From contig NZ_JAGEOK010000007.1 of NCBI RefSeq assembly GCF_017573545.1, positions 307,482 to 371,481 on the forward strand: 64,000 bases of DNA, read 5' to 3'. The position numbers and the translations under genes were made by a program. Origin of the DNA: Actinomadura nitritigenes. Lineage in GTDB: Bacteria > Actinomycetota > Actinomycetes > Streptosporangiales > Streptosporangiaceae. Of this stretch, positions 42,485-50,384 are shown piece by piece. Within the stretch, counting starts at the first letter, position 1, and each line of letters starts with the position of its first letter. The notes under the pieces were generated by a model. That model worked only from the letters and a program-made list of their open reading frames with translations. It had not been told where the DNA came from and searched no databases.

Positions 42485-42519
42485 GCCTCCATGCTCGGCG
42501 GCGCGCCCGCCGCGGGGCA

Positions 42520-43350
42520 TCAGGGAAGACCCTGACGATCCCCTGAGTCGAGCCGGAGGTACTCCTTCCCGGGGGTGAGCGTGCCGCCGAACAGGTCCGG
42601 CACCGTCACGAACGAGTACCCCTGCGCCGCCAGCCTCTCGATGATCATCGGGATGGCCTCCACGGTCGTCGGATGGATGTCGTGCATCAGCACGATGTAG
42701 CCGGGCCTGACCGCCTTCAGCACGCGCCGCTCGACGTACGCCGTGTCCCGGTGCTCCCAGTCGAGCGGGTCGACCGTCCAGAGCACCTGCGCCATCCCCA
42801 TCCGCGCGGCGATGCCGGTCAGCCGCTTCGACAGCGACCCGTACGGCGGCCGCAGCATGGTCGGCGTGACCCCGGACGCCCGCCGGATCGCCTCCTGCGT
42901 CCGGGTCAGTTCCGACATGATCTTCTTCGTGGACGCCCGGCCGAGGTCGGCGTGCGTGTAGCTGTGGTCGGCGATCTGGTGCCCCGCCTCGTGCTCGCGC
43001 CGCACCAGCTCGGGGAACTTGGCGGCCTGCTGCCCGACGATGAAGAACGTCGCCCGCACATGGTGCGCGGCGAGGATGTCCAGCAGCCTGCCCGTGCTCT
43101 CGGCGGGCCCGTCGTCGAAGGTCAGCGCCACGCACTTGGCCCGCCGGCAGTCCACCCGCGCCGGTTCGGCGGGCGGCGCGGGACCGCGCGCCGCGCTCTC
43201 GCGGCCGGCGTGCCCGGTCCCCGCGGCCGGCGCGGACGCCGCGGCGAGCCCCACCCGCCGCGGCCCCGGGCCCAGGGTGCTCAGCGCCCCGCACACGGTG
43301 GCCGCGAGCACGGCGGCGGCCGCCCGCCGGACCACGATCGGCCCGTCCAT
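42520..43350 (-). CDS. Secreted polysaccharide deacetylase (CE4/NodB)
   Basis: A 276-residue exported enzyme with an N-terminal signal sequence (residues about 8-40) and a Pro/Ala-rich linker, then the NodB domain. The metal and base motifs are visible: TFDDGP with Asp79-Asp80, the HxxxH pair His129 and His133, RPPYGS, the DPLDWEH motif and LMHDIHP. It removes N-acetyl groups from peptidoglycan or other surface glycans and may confer lysozyme resistance. The ATG at 43350 follows a G-rich site and overlaps an ATCAACA ... TGTTGAT inverted repeat. Confidence 0.92.
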   Translation of the reverse strand: MDGPIVVRRAAAAVLAATVCGALSTLGPGPRRVGLAAASAPAAGTGHAGRESAARGPAPPAEPARVDCRRAKCVALTFDDGPAESTGRLLDILAAHHVRATFFIVGQQAAKFPELVRREHEAGHQIADHSYTHADLGRASTKKIMSELTRTQEAIRRASGVTPTMLRPPYGSLSKRLTGIAARMGMAQVLWTVDPLDWEHRDTAYVERRVLKAVRPGYIVLMHDIHPTTVEAIPMIIERLAAQGYSFVTVPDLFGGTLTPGKEYLRLDSGDRQGLP

Positions 43351-43521
43351 CAACACCCCCCGCTGTTGATCTCCCAGGCCCGGCCAGTCTAGGGTGCTGT
43401 GCCCGGCTCGCCGGGGACGCCGCCGCTGTGTCGGGAACCCGGCCGCGCCGCGCGTTCGTTGTCCGCAGACACCCGACAGGTCCCGTTCCCCCTCCGGGGC
43501 CCCCCGACGACAGGACAGGCG

Positions 43522-43893
43522 ATGAGGTTCCGGGACCGCTTCGGCATCCGCCGGCACCGCGGAGAGACGGTGACCAAGCTCGACCGCGAGGCCACGGCCG
43601 CCGACATCGAGGCGCTGATCTCCTTCGCGCGCGACCGCCGGGGCGTCGAGTTCTACATCGAGCCGGAGACCTTCGCCACCGACACCACCGCGGTCGCGGT
43701 CGCCCACGACGGCGAGTGGACCCGCCGCCGCGTCGGCTCCCCGAAGGTCATCGGCAAGGTCGCCCGCGACCTCGGCGTCCCCGCCTACGACGTCCAGATC
43801 GTCGGCTACCCGCCGCGGATGCGCGCCTGGAATGAGCGCAACCGCGACCGCCGCATCGACCCCGGCACCCCCGGCCAAGCCGTCCGCCCCTGA
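43522..43893 (+). CDS. Small conserved actinobacterial protein of unknown function
   Basis: A 123-residue basic protein with an RFRDRFGIRRHRG start, a central VTKLDREATAADIEALISFARDRRGVE segment and a late VAVAHDGEWTRRRVGSP. This pattern recurs in many actinomycete genomes as an uncharacterised family. There is no membrane helix or catalytic motif. The last 15 codons already follow the 15-bp rhythm of the repeat array that comes after the stop, so the gene end and the repeat have merged. Confidence 0.65.
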   Translation: MRFRDRFGIRRHRGETVTKLDREATAADIEALISFARDRRGVEFYIEPETFATDTTAVAVAHDGEWTRRRVGSPKVIGKVARDLGVPAYDVQIVGYPPRMRAWNERNRDRRIDPGTPGQAVRP

Positions 43894-44371
43894 ACCCCCC
43901 GCCCCGAGCTCTCCGGCCAAGCCGTCCGCCCCGGTGACTTCCGCCCCAAGACCCGAGCGCGCAAACCTCCAGCCCGCAATCCACCGGCGCTCGTACCTCC
44001 GGCACTGAAATCCCGGCGCTCGAACCTCCCCCGCCCCAGACGCCCGGCCCCGAGACGCCCACCGCTGAGACCTCGGCGGCTAAGACCACCACCGCCCACA
44101 CACCCGAGCCCAAGGCACCCGGCCCCGGAGGCGCCCTGCCGGAGATGCCCGGCCCGGAGACCTCAGCCGCTAAGACCCCTAGCGCTCACATACCCGAGCC
44201 CGAGACACCCGGCCCCGAGACGCCCGGCACTGAGACCCCAGCCGCTAGACCACGAGCGCCCAGACACCCGGGCTCAAGGCGCCCGGTCCCGAGACGCCCT
44301 GAGCCCGAGACGGTCGGCTCTGAGGCGCCCTCCGCTGAGACCTTCGGGGGCAAGACCTTGGGGGCGAGGCG
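43894..44371. repeat. Degenerate 15-bp tandem repeat array, about 30 units
   Basis: The 478 bp between the small conserved gene and the TetR gene contain no supported gene. They consist of roughly 30 imperfect 15-bp units with the consensus CCCGAGACGCCCGGC on the plus strand. The unit is clearest at 44040-44250 and decays to both sides. Because 15 is a multiple of 3, several frames stay open. One minus-strand frame reads as five-residue repeats of the type G-R-L-G-x or G-G-L-R-A, like a pentapeptide repeat that has lost its Asp/Asn. It could be a minisatellite, a decayed pentapeptide-repeat gene, or a structured transcript. Confidence 0.75.
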
Positions 44372-44947
44372 TCAGGCGGGGGGCCAGTTGCGGAGGAGGG
44401 CGTCGACGGCGTCCAGGGTCCGGTGCCAGGACGCGTCGACGTCGCGCGCCGCGCGCGAGTGGTCGAACCCGCCCGCCTCCTCCAGGCTCACGTACCCGTG
44501 GAACACGCTGCCCAGCAGCCGCACGGCGTCCGTCTGGTCGGGCTCCGCCAGGTCGTAGCCGCGCAGGAGCGCCCGCATCATCTCCGCGTGCCGGCCCGCG
44601 GCGCTGGCGGCCGCCGTCTCGGGGTCGAGCCGGAGCCGCGCCGCGGTGTACCGCCCCGGATGCTCCTTCGCGTACGCCCGGTAGGCGCCCGCGAACGCCA
44701 CCAGAGCGTCCTTGCCCGCGCGGCCAGCGAGCGCGTCGGCGGCCCTGTCCGCGAGCTCGGCGAGGGCCAGCACCGCCACCCGCGCCCTGAGGTCCTGGAC
44801 GTTCTTGACGTGCGAGTACAGGCTCGCGTCCTTGACGCCGAACCTGCGCGCGAGCGCGGACACCGTCACGTTCTCGAAGCCGACCTCGTCCGCCAGCTCC
44901 GCCGCCGCCCGCGTCAGGCGCTCGGCGCTCAGCCCGGCCCGCGCCAT
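44372..44947 (-). CDS. TetR-family transcriptional regulator (WHG C-terminal type)
   Basis: A 191-residue repressor. The N-terminal helix-turn-helix (residues 8-52, VTVSALARRFGVKDASLYSHVKNV) is typical of TetR, and the C-terminal half (LLGSVFHGYVSLEEAGGF) matches the TetR_C WHG ligand domain. ATG at 44947 follows GAGGGGG; a GTG 12 bases upstream is less likely. No obvious divergent target is adjacent (DUF4192 points the same way), so it may act in trans or only on itself. Confidence 0.88.
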   Translation of the reverse strand: MARAGLSAERLTRAAAELADEVGFENVTVSALARRFGVKDASLYSHVKNVQDLRARVAVLALAELADRAADALAGRAGKDALVAFAGAYRAYAKEHPGRYTAARLRLDPETAAASAAGRHAEMMRALLRGYDLAEPDQTDAVRLLGSVFHGYVSLEEAGGFDHSRAARDVDASWHRTLDAVDALLRNWPPA

Positions 44948-45067
44948 CGGCCCCCTCACTTGCCTATGTCGTCAAAGCAACTCCCTAATGCTCCTAAGTA
45001 ACCCGACCCGGCGCCCCCGCGCAACACCGGCCGCGCCCACGCGCGTGGTGAAGAGCGGAGGCAGGGG

Positions 45068-46078
45068 TCAGCTGGCCTCTTGTGTTGGTTCGTCGTGGTA
45101 GGCGGCTGCCAGTTGGCCGGGCGTCATGCCTATGCGGGCCTGGGCGGGAGGTATGCCGGCATCGATGAGGCTGCGGAGCAGGACGGCCATGGAGTACGCG
45201 GGGTCGGCCTCCAGAGCGCGTTCCAGGGCGACGTTGGCCAGGCCGCCGTCGCCCGCGGAGTAGGCGGCGAACGCCAGGAGGGACGCGGGCGCCGGGACGT
45301 AGTGCGGTTCGACGCGGCGGAGGACGTCGCGCCAGAAGGAGATGTCGGCGGCGGGCGCGTCCTCGTCGATGCGGATCCACGCCTCGTCGCGGACGCGCAG
45401 GTCGGTGAGGAGGAAGCCGAGCCGGGCGACGTCGTCGTCGGTGGGACGGGTGCCTTCGCGGGCCCGGGCGAGGACGCGGGGGACGTGGTCGAGGCCCTCC
45501 TCGGTGGTGCGCGAACGGAACCGGGGCCCGGGCTCCCGGGCCCAGCGCAGGAAGCGTCTCTCGGCCCGTTCGGTGGCGCGGCGCATGGACTCGCGGGCGA
45601 GGCCCTCGACGGGCTGGACGGACCGGACGAGTTCGTCGCGGTCGGCGAGCGCGACGTGCCCGGCGAGGGTGGCCTGCGCGGCGATGAGGCTGCTGGAGAT
45701 GTCGTAGGGCGTGCCTTCGGCGGGGCAGCAGGCGTCGGTGCAGGTGAGGGACCACCACCGGCCGTCGCAGACGCGGACGGACTCCAGGACGTCCAGGCCG
45801 GCGGCGGTGAGGGCGGCGGCCGTGGAGCCGGCGGAGCCCTCGACCTCGTCCGCCGGCCCGTAGCCGAGCAGGAGCGCCTTGCGGAACCCGTTGCCGGAGA
45901 GCAGCCCGGCGACGCGTTCGCCGGCCCCGGCGGGAACCGGTAAGTCGAGCCGGACCGCGCAGGTTCCGTGCGGGCCGTCGTAGCCGATGACGACGAGGCT
46001 GCGGGACGGGTGGAACCCCAGCAGGTAGGGAACGGCGGAGATGGCGTCCTGAGCGGAGCGGATGACCAGTGCTGTCAT
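45068..46078 (-). CDS. DUF4192 family protein
   Basis: A 336-residue cytoplasmic protein. The start MTALVIRSAQDAISAVPYLLGFHPSRSLVVIG has the DUF4192 opening (AVPYLLGFHPS). A CTDACCPAEGTPYD cluster with four cysteines in the middle is the other typical feature and could bind a metal. DUF4192 proteins are widespread in actinomycetes; no function is established. The C-terminal third is helical and repeat-like (SLLAFAAYSAGDGGLANVALERAL). Confidence 0.88.
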   Translation of the reverse strand: MTALVIRSAQDAISAVPYLLGFHPSRSLVVIGYDGPHGTCAVRLDLPVPAGAGERVAGLLSGNGFRKALLLGYGPADEVEGSAGSTAAALTAAGLDVLESVRVCDGRWWSLTCTDACCPAEGTPYDISSSLIAAQATLAGHVALADRDELVRSVQPVEGLARESMRRATERAERRFLRWAREPGPRFRSRTTEEGLDHVPRVLARAREGTRPTDDDVARLGFLLTDLRVRDEAWIRIDEDAPAADISFWRDVLRRVEPHYVPAPASLLAFAAYSAGDGGLANVALERALEADPAYSMAVLLRSLIDAGIPPAQARIGMTPGQLAAAYHDEPTQEAS

Positions 46079-46139
46079 GTACTCGACACTGGCAGCCGCG
46101 CCCGGCGGAGCGAAGGAGCCGCCGAAAATGTGGATAACT

Positions 46140-46637
46140 TCAGGCGTCGAGGACCTGCTGGGGCCGGTCGACGACGGGCGGCTCGGTCGACCAGGGGAAG
46201 TTGATCCAGCGGTCGGTGTGCCGCCAGACGTACTCGCACTTGACGGTGGAGTGCGGCTTCTCGTAGACGACGGCGCAGCGGACGTCGGCGACGTGGTCGG
46301 CGCAGAAGTCCCGGACGAGCTTGAGCGTCGCGCCGGTGTCGGCGACGTCGTCGGCGACCAGGACCTTGGCGCCGGACAGGTCGACGGCGTTCGGCACGGG
46401 CGGGAGCATCACCGGCAGGTCGAGGCGCTGGTCGACGCCGGTGTAGAACTCGACGTTCATGACGTGCAGGTTCTTGACGTCCAGCGCGTAGCCGAGGGAG
46501 CCGGCGACGAACAGCCCGCCGCGGGCGATGGACAGGATCAGGTCGGGCCGGTAACCGCTGGCGGCGATCTCCTGGGCCAGCTCACGTCCGGCGGTGCCGA
46601 ACAACTCCCAGGTCAGGACTTCTCTTTCAGCAGACAC
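46140..46637 (-). CDS. Phosphoribosyltransferase (HPRT/XGPRT-like)
   Basis: A 165-residue type I PRTase. The PRPP-binding motif is VLVADDVADTGATL (about 102-115), and the PPi loop is SIARGGLFVAG (about 35-45). Members salvage hypoxanthine, guanine or xanthine to nucleotides. The start used is GTG at 46637 with AGGGG before it. A WRHTDRWINFPWST tail matches the xanthine/hypoxanthine PRTase branch found in actinobacteria. It reads away from the helicase gene across a 322-bp gap. Confidence 0.88.
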   Translation of the reverse strand: MSAEREVLTWELFGTAGRELAQEIAASGYRPDLILSIARGGLFVAGSLGYALDVKNLHVMNVEFYTGVDQRLDLPVMLPPVPNAVDLSGAKVLVADDVADTGATLKLVRDFCADHVADVRCAVVYEKPHSTVKCEYVWRHTDRWINFPWSTEPPVVDRPQQVLDA

Positions 46638-46959
46638 GGCCCCTATCTTGGCCGACCCGCCGCAAAGGGCGTTAACCGGACCCTGCACAGGTCGATGATG
46701 ATCCCGCACGGCCTCGGCACAGGCCGGCGCGGCCCCTGCGCGGGCCAGGACGGGCCCTCCGCGGGCCCGGTACGGGCCAGGGCGGTCCCTCCGCGGGCCC
46801 GGTACGAGCTAGGGCGGGCCCGGTGCGAGCCCGGCGCGAACCCGGTGCAGGCCCTGCGCGGCCAGGGCGGGTCCGCCGTAGAGATGACCAGCTGGTCGTG
46901 CGGGGCTCGTCCGCGCGACCGGACGCGGGTGTCCGCCGCGGGCTGTAGCGTTGGGCGAC
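46638..46959. repeat. Gene-free divergent gap with a 32-bp tandem duplication
   Basis: The 322 bp between the PRTase and DinG starts hold no supported gene. The notable feature is a direct repeat: 46751-46782 and 46783-46814 are abutting 32-bp units that match at 29 positions (shared core CCTCCGCGGGCCCGGTACG). Further GGGCCCGG and GCGGGC fragments continue to about 46870, so the whole stretch is built of related GC-rich words. Promoters for both flanking genes must lie here but are not distinct. Confidence 0.65.
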
Positions 46960-49080
46960 GTGCCCGCCCCTGATCTGCTGACCGACAGCGACACCCAGAT
47001 TCCGGACATGCCGACCCTGCTGGCCGCCGCCGTCGAGGCCGTCGGGGGCGCCGAGCGCCCCGGTCAGGTGGAGATGGCCGGCGCGGTGGAGAAGGCCATC
47101 GCGTCGGGCGAGCACGTCGCGGCGCAGGCGGGCACCGGAACCGGCAAGTCGCTGGCCTACCTCGTCCCGGCGATCCGGTACGCGGTCGAGAAGCAGACCA
47201 CCGTGGTGGTGTCGACCGCCACGATCGCGCTGCAGCGCCAGCTCGTCGACCGCGACCTGCCACGGCTGGCCGAGGCGCTGAACCCGCTGCTCGGCCGGGA
47301 GCTGAAGTTCGCGATCCTCAAGGGCCGGCGCAACTACCTGTGCCTGCACCGGGTGCAGACGGGCGCGCCGGACGACGACGAGGGCGGCGCGGGGCTGTTC
47401 GACCCGCAGCAGCTGTCCACGCTGGGACGCCAGGTCAAGCGGCTGAACGAGTGGGCCGAGGAGACCACGACCGGCGACCGGGACGAGCTGGTCCCCGGGG
47501 TGAGCGAGCAGGCGTGGCGGCAGGTGGCGGTCACCGCGAAGGAGTGCCTGGGCGCGCAGCGCTGCCCGCAGGGGACGGAGTGCTTCGCCGAGCTGGCGCG
47601 CGCCGAGGCGGGCGAGGCGCACATCGTGGTCACCAACCACGCGCTCCTGGCGATCGACGCGCTGGAGGAGTTCCAGGTCCTGCCGGAGCACGACGTGGTG
47701 ATCGTCGACGAGGCGCACGAGCTGGTCGACCGGGTGACGTCCGTCGCGACGGGGGACCTGAGCGCGGCCGGCGTGGAGATCGCGGCGCGGCGCTGCGGGC
47801 GGCTGGTCGAGGAGGGCGTCGCCGACCGGCTCAGGGAGTCCGCGGAGGGGCTCGCCGTCCTGCTGGAGGATCTGCCCGCGGGGCGCATGGACGTGCTGCC
47901 CTCCGCGCTGGGCACGACGCTCGCGGCCACGCGCGACGCCCTGCACGCCTGCGTCACGGCGATCGGGCCGGAGAAGAAGGACGCCGACCCCGGTGACATG
48001 GCGGCCCGCAAGGCGGCGCGGTCGTCCCTGGAGGAGCTGCACGACACCGCGGTGCGGATGCTGGAGTCGTTCCAGCCCGAGATGTCGCAGCGGTTCGACG
48101 TGGTGTGGCTGGAGAAGCCGTTCGTCCAGGACGGGCGCCCGAAGCGCCCGCCGGCGCTGCACGTCGCGCCGATCGGGGTCGGGGGCCTGCTCCGGTCGAC
48201 GCTGTTCGAGCAGCGCACGGCCGTCCTGACGTCGGCGACGCTCACGCTGGGCGGGTCGTTCGAGCCGCTGGCGCGGCAGTGGGGGCTGCCGCCGCTCGGC
48301 GAGAACGCGTCGAAGGACGCGAAGACGGCCGCCGAGGGCCTCGCGCAGACCGCCACCGACGGCGGGGACGGCGCGGACGGGGAGAAGGACGGCAAGGAGA
48401 TCGCCTGGTCGGGCCTGGACGTCGGGTCGCCGTTCGACCATCCGAAGTCCGGCATCCTGTACGTGGCGCGGCACCTGCCGCAGCCCGGACGGGACGGCCT
48501 CGCCGACGCGTACCTGACGGAGATCACCGAGCTGATCGAGGCGGCGGGCGGCCGGACGCTCGGTCTGTTCTCCTCGATGCGGGCCGCCCGGCAGGCCGCC
48601 GACGAGCTGAAGGACCACCTGTCGCACCCGCTGCTGTGCCAGGGCGAGGACTCGACGTCCCTGCTGGTCAAGCAGTTCGCGGAGGACGAGCGGACGTGCC
48701 TGTTCGGGACGCTGTCGCTGTGGCAGGGCGTGGACGTCCCCGGCCCGTCCCTCCAGCTCGTCATCATGGACCGCATCCCGTTCCCGCGCCCGGACGACCC
48801 GGTGTCGTCGGCGCGCGCGCGGGCGGTGGCGGCGCGCGGCGGCAACGGCTTCATGGCGGTCTCCGCGACGCACGCGGCGCTGCTGCTGGCGCAGGGCGCG
48901 GGACGGCTGCTGCGGTCGATGGACGACCGCGGCGTGGTCGCCGTGCTCGACCCTCGGCTGGCGACGGCGCGCTACGGCGGCTTCCTGAAGAACTCGCTGC
49001 CGCCGTTCTGGGCGACGACCGACCCGGACGTGGTGCGCGGCGCGCTGCGGCGCCTCGACGCCGCCGCGTCCGGGTCGTGA
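46960..49080 (+). CDS. dinG: DinG-family ATP-dependent DNA helicase with Fe-S cluster
   Basis: A 706-residue XPD/DinG-type 5'-3' helicase. Walker A is AGTGTGKS (about 60-67) and the DEAH box is VIVDEAHEL (about 248-256). Between them four cysteines (NYLCLHR, then KECLGAQRCPQGTEC) are spaced as in the [4Fe-4S] domain. Later motifs include SATLTLGG, LFSSMRAAR and the QGAGRLLRS arginine-finger motif. The family unwinds R-loops, G-quadruplexes and recombination intermediates. The start is GTG at 46960; a TTG nine bases upstream is also in frame. An insertion rich in Gly/Asp/Lys (about 460-490) is probably a flexible loop. No SOS box is seen. Confidence 0.92.
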   Translation: MPAPDLLTDSDTQIPDMPTLLAAAVEAVGGAERPGQVEMAGAVEKAIASGEHVAAQAGTGTGKSLAYLVPAIRYAVEKQTTVVVSTATIALQRQLVDRDLPRLAEALNPLLGRELKFAILKGRRNYLCLHRVQTGAPDDDEGGAGLFDPQQLSTLGRQVKRLNEWAEETTTGDRDELVPGVSEQAWRQVAVTAKECLGAQRCPQGTECFAELARAEAGEAHIVVTNHALLAIDALEEFQVLPEHDVVIVDEAHELVDRVTSVATGDLSAAGVEIAARRCGRLVEEGVADRLRESAEGLAVLLEDLPAGRMDVLPSALGTTLAATRDALHACVTAIGPEKKDADPGDMAARKAARSSLEELHDTAVRMLESFQPEMSQRFDVVWLEKPFVQDGRPKRPPALHVAPIGVGGLLRSTLFEQRTAVLTSATLTLGGSFEPLARQWGLPPLGENASKDAKTAAEGLAQTATDGGDGADGEKDGKEIAWSGLDVGSPFDHPKSGILYVARHLPQPGRDGLADAYLTEITELIEAAGGRTLGLFSSMRAARQAADELKDHLSHPLLCQGEDSTSLLVKQFAEDERTCLFGTLSLWQGVDVPGPSLQLVIMDRIPFPRPDDPVSSARARAVAARGGNGFMAVSATHAALLLAQGAGRLLRSMDDRGVVAVLDPRLATARYGGFLKNSLPPFWATTDPDVVRGALRRLDAAASGS

Positions 49081-49087
49081 CGGCCCG

Positions 49088-50299
49088 TCAGCGGCGGTAG
49101 TCGCCGAGGAATTCGCCGATGCGGCCGACGGCCTCTTCGAGGTCGTCGGCGTACTGCAGCGTGACGACGCGGAAGTGGTCGGTGGACGGCCAGTTGAACC
49201 CGGTGCCCTGCACGACGAGGATCTTCTGCTGTTCGAGCAGGTCGAGGGCGAAGCGCATGTCGTCCTCGATCGGGTACATCTCGGGGTCGAGCCGCGGGAA
49301 CACGTAGAGCGCGCCCTTGGGCCGGACGCAGCTGACGCCGGGCAGGTCGTTGAGCAGCTTCCACGCGCGGTCGCGCTGCTCGCCGAGCCGGCCGGCGGGC
49401 AGGACGAGGTCGTCGATGCTCTGGTAGCCGCCGAGCGCGGCCTGGATCGCGTGCTGGCCGGGGACGTTGGGGCACAGCCGCATGTTGGCGAGGATGTCCA
49501 GGCCCTCGATGTAGGACTCGGCGTGCTGCTTCGGCCCGGACAGCACGACCCAGCCGGACCGGAACCCGGCGACCCGGTAGTTCTTCGACAGCCCGCCGAA
49601 GGTCAGGCACAGCAGGTCGGGCGCGAGCGAGGCGATCGGGACGTGCACGGCGTCGTCGTAGAGGATCCGGTCGTAGATCTCGTCCGCGAAGACGATCAGG
49701 TTGCGGCGGCGGGCGATCTCGACGATCTGGGTGAGCACCTCGCGCGGGTACACCGCGCCGGTCGGGTTGTTCGGGTTGATCAGCACGATCGCGCGGGTGC
49801 GGTCGCCGATCTTGGCCTCGATGTCGGACAGGCTCGGCGCCCAGTCGGCGGCCTCGTCGCACAGGTAGTGGACGGGGGTGCCGCCGCACAGCGACACCGA
49901 CGCCGTCCACAGCGGGTAGTCGGGCGCCGGGATCAGCACCTCGTCGCCGTCGTTGAGCAGCGCCTGCAGGGTCATCACGATCAGCTCGGACACGCCGTTG
50001 CCGAGGTAGACGTCCTCGACGTCCAGGCCGGTCACGCCGTTGTCCTCGAACCGCTGCACGATGGCGCGGCGGGCGGGGAGGATGCCCTTGGAGTCGCTGT
50101 ATCCGTGCGCCTCCGGAAGGTTGCGGATCATGTCCTGGAGCAGCTCCGGCGGAGCCTCGAACCCGAAGGGGGCGGGGTTGCCGATGTGCAGCTTGAGGAT
50201 CTTGTGGCCCTCGGCCTCCAGCTGCTTGGCGCGCTTCAGCACCGGCCCGCGGATGTCGTAACAGACGTTGGTCAGCTTGCCCGACTGGTTGACCTGCAT
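49088..50299 (-). CDS. Class I PLP-dependent aminotransferase (alanine/aspartate type)
   Basis: A 403-residue fold-type I aminotransferase. The PLP lysine is in FGGLSKNYRVAGFRSGW, with the LINPNNPTGAVY and VFADEIYDRILYD motifs before it. The N-terminus QSGKLTNVCYDIRGPVL matches the AlaA-like alanine transaminases of actinobacteria (mycobacterial AspC group). It probably interconverts alanine and pyruvate or aspartate and oxaloacetate with glutamate. The start used is ATG at 50299; a GTG two codons upstream is possible. It converges on dinG with a 7-bp gap. Confidence 0.92.
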   Translation of the reverse strand: MQVNQSGKLTNVCYDIRGPVLKRAKQLEAEGHKILKLHIGNPAPFGFEAPPELLQDMIRNLPEAHGYSDSKGILPARRAIVQRFEDNGVTGLDVEDVYLGNGVSELIVMTLQALLNDGDEVLIPAPDYPLWTASVSLCGGTPVHYLCDEAADWAPSLSDIEAKIGDRTRAIVLINPNNPTGAVYPREVLTQIVEIARRRNLIVFADEIYDRILYDDAVHVPIASLAPDLLCLTFGGLSKNYRVAGFRSGWVVLSGPKQHAESYIEGLDILANMRLCPNVPGQHAIQAALGGYQSIDDLVLPAGRLGEQRDRAWKLLNDLPGVSCVRPKGALYVFPRLDPEMYPIEDDMRFALDLLEQQKILVVQGTGFNWPSTDHFRVVTLQYADDLEEAVGRIGEFLGDYRR

Positions 50300-50384
50300 G
50301 GACACACAATATCCGCGCCGGGGTCGCGGAATCCGCCCGGGCGCCCGCTCCGCAGGGCCTGCGGAGCGGTCGCCGGGACGGGAT

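Noticed and set aside
43748..44113. Minus-strand open frames with G-x-L repeats in the 15-bp array
   Set aside because: They are open because the repeat unit is a multiple of three. There is no ribosome site, the start is arbitrary and the frame lacks the Asp/Asn of true pentapeptide repeats, so I report a repeat, not a gene.
44145..44558. Plus-strand frame with PETPG repeats
   Set aside because: It begins in the repeat array and runs antisense through the TetR gene; it is a repeat artefact plus shadow.
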